Assembly (NCBI RefSeq): GCF_900156825.1
Contig: NZ_FTOV01000011.1
Span: forward strand, 1 to 64,000
Direction: 5' to 3'
DNA from: Chryseobacterium gambrini
GTDB lineage: Bacteria; Bacteroidota; Bacteroidia; Flavobacteriales; Weeksellaceae
DNA length: 64,000 nucleotides
Of this stretch, positions 1-7,143 are shown one piece after another. Each line of letters opens with the position of its first letter. The stretch's first letter is position 1. The notes under the pieces were generated by a model. The model was not told where the DNA came from. It was given only the letters and a program-made list of their open reading frames with translations, and made no database searches. Both the position numbers and the translations under genes were made by a program.

Positions 1-154
1 TTTTCCTGTTCTTTTATTTTAAACACTTGTTTACGAAAATCTAAACTATAACTCATACAGCTAAGATAAGACTTTTTATAATGAGTCCGCTATATTTCCT
101 TAAATTCTTACTGCGTAAATAAAGATGAGATGGAAAATTTTGATGAATAAATGA

Positions 155-180
155 AAAACGCCTTAAAAAGGCGATTTTTT
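155..180 (-). terminator. Rho-independent terminator
   Basis: A CGCCTT stem (159-164) pairs with AAGGCG (168-173), and on the minus strand a T run follows. It lies directly downstream of the minus-strand gene ending at 180. Confidence 0.7.
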
Positions 181-482
181 TAACAGTCTTCATAAAAAGT
201 ATTTACTGCATAAGCTAATTCTCGGATAAATGCAGGACTGCCGTCTGGATTATCTGATTGAAAATAGGCGGTTACTTTTTCTCCACAAGAATTAGTAAAA
301 CTTACTCCCCACCATTTGATAATTAAAGCCAATGTTTCTTTTTGTTCTTTTGTAAGTTCGGTTACGTCAGTTTTCTTTGAAGTCTCAGTTTCTTTTTTTG
401 CACCTGCTTTTACATCTTCTTTCGTAGTAGCAAAAGACAATGTAGAATACGCTAATGCACCTGCCAATAATAATTTTTTCAT
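180..482 (-). CDS. Small secreted protein of unknown function
   Basis: This 100-residue protein has an N-terminal signal peptide (MKKLLLAGALAYSTLSFA), then a Lys/Glu/Thr-rich linker (about residues 20-45) and a compact C-terminal part with two cysteines, one of them the last residue. I do not recognise a family. It lies 31 bases downstream of a GLPGLI-family gene on the same strand and is followed by a terminator, so the two are probably co-transcribed. A small secreted protein of similar plan (signal peptide, charged linker, Cys-containing C-terminus) sits next to the second GLPGLI gene at 2739. That repeated association suggests a functional link, but this is inference. Confidence 0.75.
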   Translation of the reverse strand: MKKLLLAGALAYSTLSFATTKEDVKAGAKKETETSKKTDVTELTKEQKETLALIIKWWGVSFTNSCGEKVTAYFQSDNPDGSPAFIRELAYAVNTFYEDC

Positions 483-513
483 AGTTTGAAGTTTTTATTT
501 AAAATGTTATGAT

Positions 514-1284
514 TCAATCAAGAAATGTATTAATGCTTTTTATCCTGTCTGCCATTTTTTTTGTTTTATCAATTCCATTAGAATCTACAATTTTTAAATT
601 TCCATTGTACATAGATGGATTTTCCTGATAATTCTTTCGGGCTTCCAAAAATTGTTTTTTAGATTTTGTTTTTATATCATCACCATAATGAAGGGGCTGA
701 ATTATTTCTTCGGATTTTTTTATTTCAACAGCGTATATCTCAATCGTTTTATTTTTATTAATAACCTCCAATATTAAACCAGATAAACCTTTAAACCGGA
801 AAGGTCCTTCCTGAAAAGGAATTTCTTTTGTAAACCATGCAAAATAGGTATCTCCGGTATCAGTTACTGTTTTTGCCAATTGGCATTGAAATCCTTTAAT
901 TTTTTTAGTCTCATTTAATATTTCCCAATTTAGCTTAGGTTCTTCAAAAGTAAAAACGTATTTTCCTACAGGCAAAGAGGCGGTAATAGTATTGTTTGAT
1001 CTGTATACACTTGCTACCGACTTTGGATATTTAGGAATTGCACCCACGCTAGTGCTAATGCTCTCTTTAGATGTTCCTTCATAAAATGCTTTTGCTTCTC
1101 TGTTAAAATAAACAGACTCTGTGCTATTACATAATAAGGTTGAATTGAAAATTTTAAAACTGTTTCTGTTTAAGCTATCAGAAACTAGTTTGGTCTCATA
1201 AATAATCTCCGTTACAGCCTTACTTTGAGCAGAGATATAAAAGAGATTAGAAATAAATATTCCACCAAAAAAAATCTTCTTCAT
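514..1284 (-). CDS. GLPGLI family secreted protein
   Basis: This 256-residue protein has a signal peptide and the GLPGLI-family signature. The sequence reads AWFTKEIPFQEGPFRFKGL followed by SGLILEV, so the family's central GLPGLI is GLSGLI here. The upstream segment KIKGFQCQLAKT is also typical. The family is common and often expanded in Bacteroidetes; its molecular function is unknown and it is presumed periplasmic or outer-membrane associated. The gene precedes the small secreted gene at 180-482, and a second family member lies on the plus strand at 2739-3536. The upstream 300 bases contain the inverted repeat TCACAT-TT-ATGTGA at 1322-1335, which could be an operator. Confidence 0.85.
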   Translation of the reverse strand: MKKIFFGGIFISNLFYISAQSKAVTEIIYETKLVSDSLNRNSFKIFNSTLLCNSTESVYFNREAKAFYEGTSKESISTSVGAIPKYPKSVASVYRSNNTITASLPVGKYVFTFEEPKLNWEILNETKKIKGFQCQLAKTVTDTGDTYFAWFTKEIPFQEGPFRFKGLSGLILEVINKNKTIEIYAVEIKKSEEIIQPLHYGDDIKTKSKKQFLEARKNYQENPSMYNGNLKIVDSNGIDKTKKMADRIKSINTFLD

Positions 1285-1321
1285 TTTTATATTTTTTACA
1301 ATTTTACAATATTTTTATTAA

Positions 1322-1335
1322 TCACATTTATGTGA
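1322..1335. promoter_or_regulatory. Short inverted repeat upstream of GLPGLI gene
   Basis: TCACAT and ATGTGA are separated by TT, 38 bases upstream of the start codon at 1284. This could be a dimeric regulator site. Only the symmetry supports it. The rest of 1336-1480 shows nothing clear. Confidence 0.2.
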
Positions 1336-1480
1336 ATCAATAATTCTTCAAATTATTTTTTTATGTTAAATAGAATCATTTTTAAGTATTAAAACAGGAT
1401 AGAAATCATACAGGAAAAAATACCTGCAAACGTTTTTAAAGAGAAAATCTACAAATAGATGGAAACATCATTTATTTAGA

Positions 1481-1509
1481 AACAAAAAACCTTACTTCTG
1501 GAAGTAAGG
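1481..1509 (-). terminator. Rho-independent terminator
   Basis: CCTTACTT (1490-1497) and AAGTAAGG (1502-1509) form a perfect 8-pair stem with a 4-base loop. On the minus strand it is followed by TTTTTTGTT. It terminates the acetyltransferase gene at 1589-1879. Confidence 0.8.
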
Positions 1510-1588
1510 GAAATATCTAATGACCGACATGTATTTATAACCAACCGCAAGATCAAGTTGTGGTTAGTTTAGTTATCGTTATAACATT

Positions 1589-1879
1589 TTAACGCTGTAA
1601 AAAGATATCTTCCACGTCCTTCATTCTCATCATCACAGATCGCGCGTAAGAACAGTGCGGATAGACTTTCCAGTTGTTTTCGCGGGCAAACTTTATGGCT
1701 TCTTCTACCAGATATTTTCCCATTCCGCGACCTTCAAATTCGGGGTGAACCAGAACGAAGGAAATAATGAATTTGCTGTCTTCGGGGAAAATAGTGTACG
1801 TTAATCTTCCGATTTCTTTTACTTCATTATTTAAAGTAATTACACCGCCGTTTCCCGATTTATTATTTTCAAATCTCAT
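1589..1879 (-). CDS. Small GNAT-type N-acetyltransferase (YjdJ/Acetyltransf_CG-like)
   Basis: This 96-residue protein matches the short GNAT-like family typified by YjdJ. It has a central beta strand and the acetyl-CoA-binding loop HPEFEGRGMGKYLVEEAIKF (about residues 45-64), followed by a conserved YPHCSYAR segment near the C-terminus. Length is normal for this minimal family. Substrates are unknown. It lies just downstream of an Xre-type regulator on the same strand (49-base gap) and ends in a strong terminator, so it may be co-transcribed with the regulator. Confidence 0.85.
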   Translation of the reverse strand: MRFENNKSGNGGVITLNNEVKEIGRLTYTIFPEDSKFIISFVLVHPEFEGRGMGKYLVEEAIKFARENNWKVYPHCSYARSVMMRMKDVEDIFLQR

Positions 1880-1928
1880 AACTTAAACTTTTATGAAGTG
1901 TAAAATACAAAAACTGCACCGCGAAAGG

Positions 1929-2291
1929 TTATTTGTATTTTGCGATTTCTGCTTTTAGTGTTTCAATCTCTGCTTCCAGTTTATCGATGTATTTCTTCTG
2001 AGATTCCCACAAAGAAAGCGGAATGTTGTAATTATTGGTATTTCCAATACCATTTCCGTTACCTGTAGAATTATCATTAAATATAAAAACTAAACTTTCT
2101 TCATTTTCAAAAATGTCTTCAATTGGAACGTCCAATACTTCTGCAATTTTCTGCCATTCCGGTAAAGAAATTTTTGCCGTTCCCTTCTCTCTTCGGTTGT
2201 AGTTGGAAACATCCATAGAAAGGATGTCTGCCATTCTTTCCTGGCTGAAGTTTCTTCTTTTGCGGGCTTCGATGAGTTTTGTTTTTTCCAT
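1929..2291 (-). CDS. Xre/Cro-type helix-turn-helix transcriptional regulator
   Basis: This 120-residue protein has an N-terminal HTH_3 domain (about residues 5-60, with the core LIEARKRRNFSQERMADILS and then VSNYNRREKG). A Gly/Asn-rich linker follows (GNGNGIGNTNN, about residues 76-86), and then a C-terminal predicted coiled coil (KKYIDKLEAEIETLKAEIAKYK) that could mediate dimerisation. There is no peptidase or toxin-antitoxin partner domain. The upstream region carries a promoter overlapped by TTGCGA/TCGCAA repeats, which suggests autoregulation. The divergent gene at 2403 may share that control. Confidence 0.85.
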   Translation of the reverse strand: MEKTKLIEARKRRNFSQERMADILSMDVSNYNRREKGTAKISLPEWQKIAEVLDVPIEDIFENEESLVFIFNDNSTGNGNGIGNTNNYNIPLSLWESQKKYIDKLEAEIETLKAEIAKYK

Positions 2292-2310
2292 TTCTGTAAA
2301 GTTTAGTGTA

Positions 2311-2349
2311 AAGATAAATTTTTTGCGAAAAATCGCAATAAAATCGCAA
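2311..2349 (-). promoter_or_regulatory. Promoter of the Xre gene overlapped by GCGA inverted repeats
   Basis: On the minus strand a TTG element is followed by 19 bases and then TATCTTTA, a good Bacteroidetes promoter. The spacer contains TTGCGA, four bases, TCGCAA (2323-2338). A further TCGCAA on the plus strand at 2344-2349 covers the -33 element. A repressor bound here would block RNA polymerase. Calling it the HTH protein's own operator is inference. Confidence 0.5.
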
Positions 2350-2381
2350 AAAGAAAATTATATTTTATTGTACTAAATTTT

Positions 2382-2389
2382 TATTTTTG
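2382..2389 (+). promoter_or_regulatory. Possible -7 box for the small secreted gene
   Basis: TATTTTTG matches the Bacteroidetes TAnnTTTG element 13 bases before the first ATG at 2403. I see no -33 TTTG at the right spacing. A start site near 2396 would leave the second in-frame ATG (2418) as a plausible alternative start. Confidence 0.35.
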
Positions 2390-2402
2390 ATCTGTTTAAC
2401 AA

Positions 2403-2729
2403 ATGAAAAAAAAGCAGATGAAAAAATTATTTTTAATTGCAACCGTCTCTTTTGTAGGATTTTTAAGTGCAAAAGACACGGAGGAAAAGAAACCATCCAA
2501 GCAAACAGAAGAGACCAAAAATGAAAAATGTGAAAAGGAATCTACTCCGCAGCAGTATTGCCAATCTTATCTGATGGTAGTTTGGTGTAATTCTAGCGCA
2601 AATGCCGTAGATACGGTTTGTTATGAACTGGGCGATGCAGATTCCAAAGCACATGCCTATGCCTGTATGAGAGAAAACGGAGCTTTGTACAATGAATATG
2701 TTTGTGGTTCGCCTGATTATGGTGGTTAA
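2403..2729 (+). CDS. Small secreted cysteine-rich protein of unknown function
   Basis: This 108-residue protein (103 if translation starts at the ATG at 2418, which directly precedes KKLFLIATVSFVGFLSA) has a signal peptide. A Lys/Glu-rich linker follows (about residues 25-48), and then a C-terminal domain with six cysteines (in EKCEKE, QYCQSY, VWCNSS, TVCYEL, YACMRE, YVCGSP). These could form three disulfides in the periplasm or outside the cell. I do not recognise the family. The gene ends 9 bases before a GLPGLI gene and is probably in the same transcript. Its layout parallels the small gene at 180-482, although sequence similarity is slight. Confidence 0.75.
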   Translation: MKKKQMKKLFLIATVSFVGFLSAKDTEEKKPSKQTEETKNEKCEKESTPQQYCQSYLMVVWCNSSANAVDTVCYELGDADSKAHAYACMRENGALYNEYVCGSPDYGG

Positions 2730-2738
2730 AATTTTTAA

Positions 2739-3536
2739 ATGATGTCTAAAAAGTTATATCTATTTTTCATATTATTTTGCAATAATTTTTTGTTTTCCCA
2801 AAAAGCGGACAGCTCTTATATTGAATGTAAATATTTAGTTACCTTTTTAATTGATACAGCCAATATTAAAACTCAGAAAAAAGAAATTGCATCTTTATTG
2901 ATCGGCAGGAAATCGTCTATTTTCAAAAGCAATCAAAAAGCATTTGCAGATTCTTTAGGAATTAAAATGATTGAAAAAAGTATGAATAATCCTGTTGATG
3001 GACAGGTTGTAATCAATGCTTCTGCTCTTCCTTCGGCTAAATTTAAACCGGAAGTTTTTTATAGTGATGGAAAAGTAACCATTTATGATAATATATCAAG
3101 AGATGGATATCGCTATGATCTCAATAATAAAATAGAGTGGAAGCTGGAATCCGGATCGAAGATAATACAGGGCTATCAATGTAAAAAAGCTGTATGTAAA
3201 TACAGAAAAAAAATTATGATAGCATGGTATACAGACGAAATTCCAATTCAGGAAGGACCTTACTCCTTTAAAGGATTACCAGGTTTAATTTTAGAAATAT
3301 ATGATGATAAAAATTATTTTAATTTTTCTTTAGTTGGCTTGAAAAACACTAAAAAACCTATCGGATCTTTACCCAATGGTATTGATACAACTTACGAGAA
3401 GTTCTACAAAAAAAGAAAAGAAAGAATGGATGATCCTTTAAGTTCATTTTTTGGAACTTTCGGAAAACTTCCGCCAAAAGGAAGCGAAGAAGCCATCATC
3501 AGGAATATTAGAAATATCAATAATTTTTTAGACTAA
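2739..3536 (+). CDS. GLPGLI family secreted protein
   Basis: This 265-residue protein has a signal peptide and the canonical family core IPIQEGPYSFKGLPGLILEI (about residues 169-188), preceded by KIIQGYQCKKAVC. Start codons are ATGATG at 2739/2742; either could be used. It is a paralogue of the protein at 514-1284. It follows the cysteine-rich small gene with a 9-base gap. Function is unknown for the family; the signal peptide implies export. Confidence 0.88.
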   Translation: MMSKKLYLFFILFCNNFLFSQKADSSYIECKYLVTFLIDTANIKTQKKEIASLLIGRKSSIFKSNQKAFADSLGIKMIEKSMNNPVDGQVVINASALPSAKFKPEVFYSDGKVTIYDNISRDGYRYDLNNKIEWKLESGSKIIQGYQCKKAVCKYRKKIMIAWYTDEIPIQEGPYSFKGLPGLILEIYDDKNYFNFSLVGLKNTKKPIGSLPNGIDTTYEKFYKKRKERMDDPLSSFFGTFGKLPPKGSEEAIIRNIRNINNFLD

Positions 3537-3550
3537 ATTTAATTAAACAA

Positions 3551-3582
3551 AAGAGGGCTTTCTAAAATTTAGATGCCCTCTT
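3551..3582 (+). terminator. Possible terminator after GLPGLI gene
   Basis: AAGAGGGC (3551-3558) pairs with GCCCTCTT (3575-3582) across a 16-base loop. The downstream T tract is weak. Confidence 0.5.
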
Positions 3583-3701
3583 ATCATTTCACAAAGATTC
3601 ACATTGTAAGATTTCTACAGTTTACAAAGCAAAATCTAATGAATATGGAACAGAATATCTTATTGAAATTCTGAATAATATTAACATTATAAAAAACTAA
3701 A

Positions 3702-4208
3702 ATGCCGGAAAGATCAAATTTAAATTATTTCGCTTATCATTTCTTTTGGCTTCCTGTAACGGTGGAAGCATTGTATATTTCCATTCAGTATTTTGTGGTG
3801 TACCATCTTCTGAATTTTGGGAATTATGATATTCTTTTTACCATAACGTCCTGTTTACTTTTGTCGTTTGTAAATTTAGGTTTTGCTCTGATTGGTAAAG
3901 AAAGAAACCATTTTGTAAAAGATTTTTCAGAACACGTTATTATTTTATACCTCTCGTGTATGTTGTCTTTTTTCATTCATTTTTGCAGGTTCAATTTTGG
4001 AACGGTAAGGCGCTGCGCTTTATATATTGATATTTCTGAAGTGAAAAATATGCATGATGTGGCGATACTTTTTACATCCGTTATCAACATCATTTTTCTT
4101 TGCATCATCCGTAGATATGAACTCAAAATTAGAGTATTGCATTTTGTCCTGTTGATTTTGGCGATGGTTGCTCAGTTCTTTTACACGCGTAGTTTTAGAA
4201 TGATATAA
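3702..4208 (+). CDS. Hypothetical integral membrane protein
   Basis: This 168-residue, strongly hydrophobic protein has about four predicted membrane segments (roughly residues 12-38, 43-64, 78-97 and 118-162, the last probably two helices). It has many Phe, His and Tyr residues and no recognised motif. It stands alone between the GLPGLI genes and the repeat block. The ATG at 3702 directly follows a short open stretch ending at 3700 that may be a gene remnant. Confidence 0.6.
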   Translation: MPERSNLNYFAYHFFWLPVTVEALYISIQYFVVYHLLNFGNYDILFTITSCLLLSFVNLGFALIGKERNHFVKDFSEHVIILYLSCMLSFFIHFCRFNFGTVRRCALYIDISEVKNMHDVAILFTSVINIIFLCIIRRYELKIRVLHFVLLILAMVAQFFYTRSFRMI

Positions 4209-4443
4209 ATAAGATTAATGCTAAATTTTATTTTTTTTTGAATACTTTTTGTTGATTGTAAATATCGATTCACTCAGAAAAGGCTTTGATTCTTGAAAAA
4301 GGTTTTTAAGTTTTTAGTTTTTTCAGAATCATCCGCAAAATCTGAGTGATTTTTTATACACCGCTCTGTCATTTCGACGCAGGAGAAATCTATCAAATAT
4401 AATCTTAGAGATGCTTTCAGCATGACAAACTTTGCTCAGGATT

Positions 4444-4600
4444 ATCTAAACGCAAAGTTTTTATTTTTAGAATGAATATTTTTAGGGTACAAAGTGAAGG
4501 CAGATTTCATCTGCTAAGAAGCGCGCTTCATCATCCGTCTGCGACGGAATATCTTTGCTTCTCTTTAATGAGGTGAAAACTTTTTCCTTTGCGTTTAGAT
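4444..4600. repeat. Inverted-repeat-bounded element, copy 1 (157 bases)
   Basis: ATCTAAACGCAAAG (4444-4457) is the exact reverse complement of CTTTGCGTTTAGAT (4587-4600). Inside are three small self-complementary motifs: GCAGAT-ttc-ATCTGC, GAAGCGCGCTTC and CCGTC-tgc-GACGG. There is no coding potential. It could be a MITE-like element or a structured RNA. Confidence 0.7.
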
Positions 4601-4785
4601 TGCAGTTTTAAATCGAATCAATAAAAAATGTTTGTATAAGCATTTGATGGTTTTTACAGAATCATCTGCCAAATCTTTAAAATCTGCGGGAGCTTTCATA
4701 AACAGCTCTGTCATTTCGACGAAGGAGAAATCTATCAAATACAATCCTAAAGATGCTTTCAGCATGACAAATTTTGCTCCGGATT

Positions 4786-4930
4786 ATCTAAACGCAAAGT
4801 TTTTGTTTTGAGAATGAAATATATTAAGGGAGCAAAGTGAAGGCAGATTTCATCTGCTAAGAAGCGCGCTTCATCATCCGTCTGCGACGGAATTTTAATG
4901 AGGTGAAAACTTTTTCCTTTGCGTTTAGAT
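4786..4930. repeat. Inverted-repeat-bounded element, copy 2 (145 bases)
   Basis: It has the same 14-base ends (4786-4799 and 4917-4930) and the same internal hairpin motifs as copy 1. It is 12 bases shorter because a segment after GACGGAA is missing. Confidence 0.7.
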
Positions 4931-5109
4931 TGCAGTTTTAAATCAAATTAATAAAAAGCATAAGTTTTGATGGTTTTTACAGAATCATCTGCAAAATCCG
5001 CAAAATCTGCGAGAGTTTTATACATCTATTATGTCATTTCGACCAAGGAGAAATCTATTAAATATAATGGTAGAGATGCTTTTCAACATGACAAACTTTG
5101 CTCAGGATT

Positions 5110-5266
5110 ATCTAAACGCAAAGTTTTTCTTTTGAGAATGAATATATTTAGGCAGCAAAGTGAAGGCAGATTTCATCTGCTAAGAAGCACGCTTCATCAT
5201 CCGTCTGCGACGGAGTATCTTTGCACCACTTTAATAAGGTGAAAACTTTTTCCTTTGCGTTTAGAT
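5110..5266. repeat. Inverted-repeat-bounded element, copy 3 (157 bases)
   Basis: It has the same 14-base ends (5110-5123 and 5253-5266). The inner palindrome reads GAAGCACGCTTC, with one central base changed from GAAGCGCGCTTC. Confidence 0.7.
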
Positions 5267-5391
5267 TGCAGTTTCTAAATCAAATTAATAAAAATTATTT
5301 GTCGAATTTTACAGCATCATCTGCAAAATCCGCAAAATCTGCGGGAGTTTTTATAAGCTGAGTTGTTTTTAAATATTTTAAAATCGTCTTT

Positions 5392-6132
5392 CTAACTGTC
5401 TTTCCCCGTATAATAATTGTAATCCTTAATAACAACCCCGATGAACTGTCTTTCAGTCATTTTGGTAGGATCTACTTCCAGCTTCAGAATTCCTTTAATT
5501 TTGTCGGAAAGTTTGCTGATGATTTGTCGGTCGTCCACTCGTAAAGCTTTCAGATAATTATCTTTAATGATTCTCATGTCATTATCGCTTAAAGCAATGA
5601 CCTGCGGAAAAGTAGGAACATAATCTTCTTTAATGTTTTCCAGAATCGTATGCGAAATATTGATGTTATTTTTTAAAGAAATAACAGCGGTTCCCGATGC
5701 AATATCTCCCAAACGCTGGTTGTTTTTGGAAGCAATTGCAGAGATAAGACCGATAATAGAAATATCAATAATCCTGAAAACCCAGCGAATCATATAATCT
5801 CCGAATCCCGCCTGATAACCGTCGATTTTCACCACACGGATTTTCATGACTTTCTTTCCCGGAGTCTGCCCTTCCATCAGGCTTTCCAGAACAAGCGGAT
5901 AAATCGCAGTCGGGAAAAGAAGAATGCTGTAAATAGCAATAATCGACCATTGATCCAGCCCGTCCATTACATATCCCAGATTCAGAATATTGAAAAAAAG
6001 ATACAGAATAGCGATGGTGTACGCAATTTGAATAAGAAGATCGATAATATAAGCAAGAAGTCTTTCTCCAACACCCGCAATGTTGAAATTAATATTTACA
6101 TTTTGTGAAGTATTTATCGCGATTTGAGACAT
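5392..6132 (-). CDS. RDD family membrane protein
   Basis: This protein has 246 residues from MSQIAINTSQNVNINFNIAG. An RDD domain occupies about residues 15-160, with the signature AGVGERLLAYIIDLLIQ, two or three membrane helices and LMEGQTPGKKVMKIRVVK. A cytoplasmic tail of about 85 residues follows. I chose the ATG at 6132 because the longer frame only adds residues antisense to the divergent gene. RDD proteins at this locus accompany the SpoIIM, DUF4129, MoxR and DUF58 genes throughout Bacteroidetes; a transport or envelope role is presumed. The start is only 27 bases from the divergent start at 6160, so the two promoters must overlap the coding starts. Confidence 0.88.
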   Translation of the reverse strand: MSQIAINTSQNVNINFNIAGVGERLLAYIIDLLIQIAYTIAILYLFFNILNLGYVMDGLDQWSIIAIYSILLFPTAIYPLVLESLMEGQTPGKKVMKIRVVKIDGYQAGFGDYMIRWVFRIIDISIIGLISAIASKNNQRLGDIASGTAVISLKNNINISHTILENIKEDYVPTFPQVIALSDNDMRIIKDNYLKALRVDDRQIISKLSDKIKGILKLEVDPTKMTERQFIGVVIKDYNYYTGKDS

Positions 6133-6159
6133 TATTTTTATTATTTTAGCCTTACAATT

Positions 6160-7143
6160 ATGAGAGAAGTTTATTTCATTAAACAAAATAAAGAAAAATG
6201 GTTGGGAATAGAACAGGTTATTCAGGGGAAAATTAAAAAAAATCCTGATGATCTCTCTTCGCTGTACATCAACCTCGTTAACGACCTTTCTTTTGCACAG
6301 ACGTATTACCCGAAAAGTAATACCACGGTTTATCTTAACCATTTGTCTGCACAGATCTTCCAGAAAATTTATAAAACCAAAAGGGTAGAAGAAAACAGGT
6401 TTCTGCATTTCTTCAAAACCGAAGTTCCTTTGCTGGTGTACCAGTACAGAAGATATTTGGGATATGCTTTTCTGTTCTTTACATTATTTACCTTAATCGG
6501 TCTGCTTTCCGGAATTTACGATAAAGATTTCGCCAAGGTTATTCTGGGTGAAGAATATGTGAACCAGACGATTGAAAACATTAAGGCAGGAAATGCGGTA
6601 GGAGTTTACCAGAGCGGCTCTACATGGGGAAGTACGATCGGGATTATTTTCAACAATATAAAAGTAGGTGCAAGACTGTACATCTACGGAATTGCAGGCG
6701 GAGTAGGAACTTTGTGGGCTTTGCTGAACAACAGTGTGATGCTCGGTTCTTTCCAGTATTTCTTTTATGATTACGGCGCACTGAAAGACAGCGCAAGAGG
6801 AATCTGGCTTCACGGAGTTTTTGAAATCTTTGCTATGGTAGTGGAAGCCATGTGCGGTCTTATTCTGGGAGCCTCTATTTTATTTCCGAAAACACTGTCC
6901 AGATTTAATTCTTTCAAAAGCGGATTTAAAGATTCATTCAAAATATTCCTGAGTACCGTTCCTTTTACCATCTGTGCAGGAATTATTGAAGGATATGTAA
7001 CAAGACACGCCCTGAAAATGCCTTTAATTTTAAATTTAATTATTATTTTCGGGTCTTTGGCAATCATCGGGTTTTATTACTGTATTTACCCATCTGTTGT
7101 CAGCAAAAAAATTAATAACCAGATTCAGGATGCAGTTTTATAA
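6160..7143 (+). CDS. Stage II sporulation protein M (SpoIIM) family membrane protein
   Basis: This 327-residue protein has a soluble N-terminus (about residues 1-90) and then a SpoIIM/DUF95-type membrane domain. The latter includes the segments YRRYLGYAFLFFTLFTLIGL, a central helix ending in NNSVMLGSF, and the signature GIWLHGVFEIFAMVVEAMCG. The ATG at 6160 was preferred to upstream in-frame codons because MREVYFIKQNKEKW is the typical family start. The organism does not sporulate as far as the window shows; in Bacteroidetes this family belongs to the MoxR locus. It overlaps the next gene by 14 bases, indicating translational coupling. Confidence 0.88.
   Translation: MREVYFIKQNKEKWLGIEQVIQGKIKKNPDDLSSLYINLVNDLSFAQTYYPKSNTTVYLNHLSAQIFQKIYKTKRVEENRFLHFFKTEVPLLVYQYRRYLGYAFLFFTLFTLIGLLSGIYDKDFAKVILGEEYVNQTIENIKAGNAVGVYQSGSTWGSTIGIIFNNIKVGARLYIYGIAGGVGTLWALLNNSVMLGSFQYFFYDYGALKDSARGIWLHGVFEIFAMVVEAMCGLILGASILFPKTLSRFNSFKSGFKDSFKIFLSTVPFTICAGIIEGYVTRHALKMPLILNLIIIFGSLAIIGFYYCIYPSVVSKKINNQIQDAVL

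Larger units (their letters stand above)
4313..5360. repeat. Triplicated intergenic repeat block (about 325-340 bases per unit)
   Basis: Three units start near 4313, 4649 and 4971, with a remnant at about 5291-5360. Each unit has a segment like AAAATCTGCGGGAG, then a core running from GTCATTTCGAC (4369, 4710, 5033) to CAGCATGACAAA, and then an element bounded by 14-base inverted repeats. The core recurs at 34379-35150. No convincing gene lies in 4209-5391. Open frames here read across the repeats. Confidence 0.85.

Noticed and set aside
1322-1335. CRP-type site
   Set aside because: The half-sites are in the order TCACAT-ATGTGA, the reverse of TGTGA-N6-TCACA, and spacing is only 2. It is kept only as a weak inverted repeat.
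4967-5242. Open reading frame of 91 codons inside the triplicated repeat
   Set aside because: It reads across the repeat core and hairpin element, has no family features, and the equivalent frame is broken in the other two units.
6133-6408. N-terminal extension of the RDD gene by 92 residues
   Set aside because: The extension is antisense to the SpoIIM-like gene, and RDD homology begins right after the ATG at 6132.
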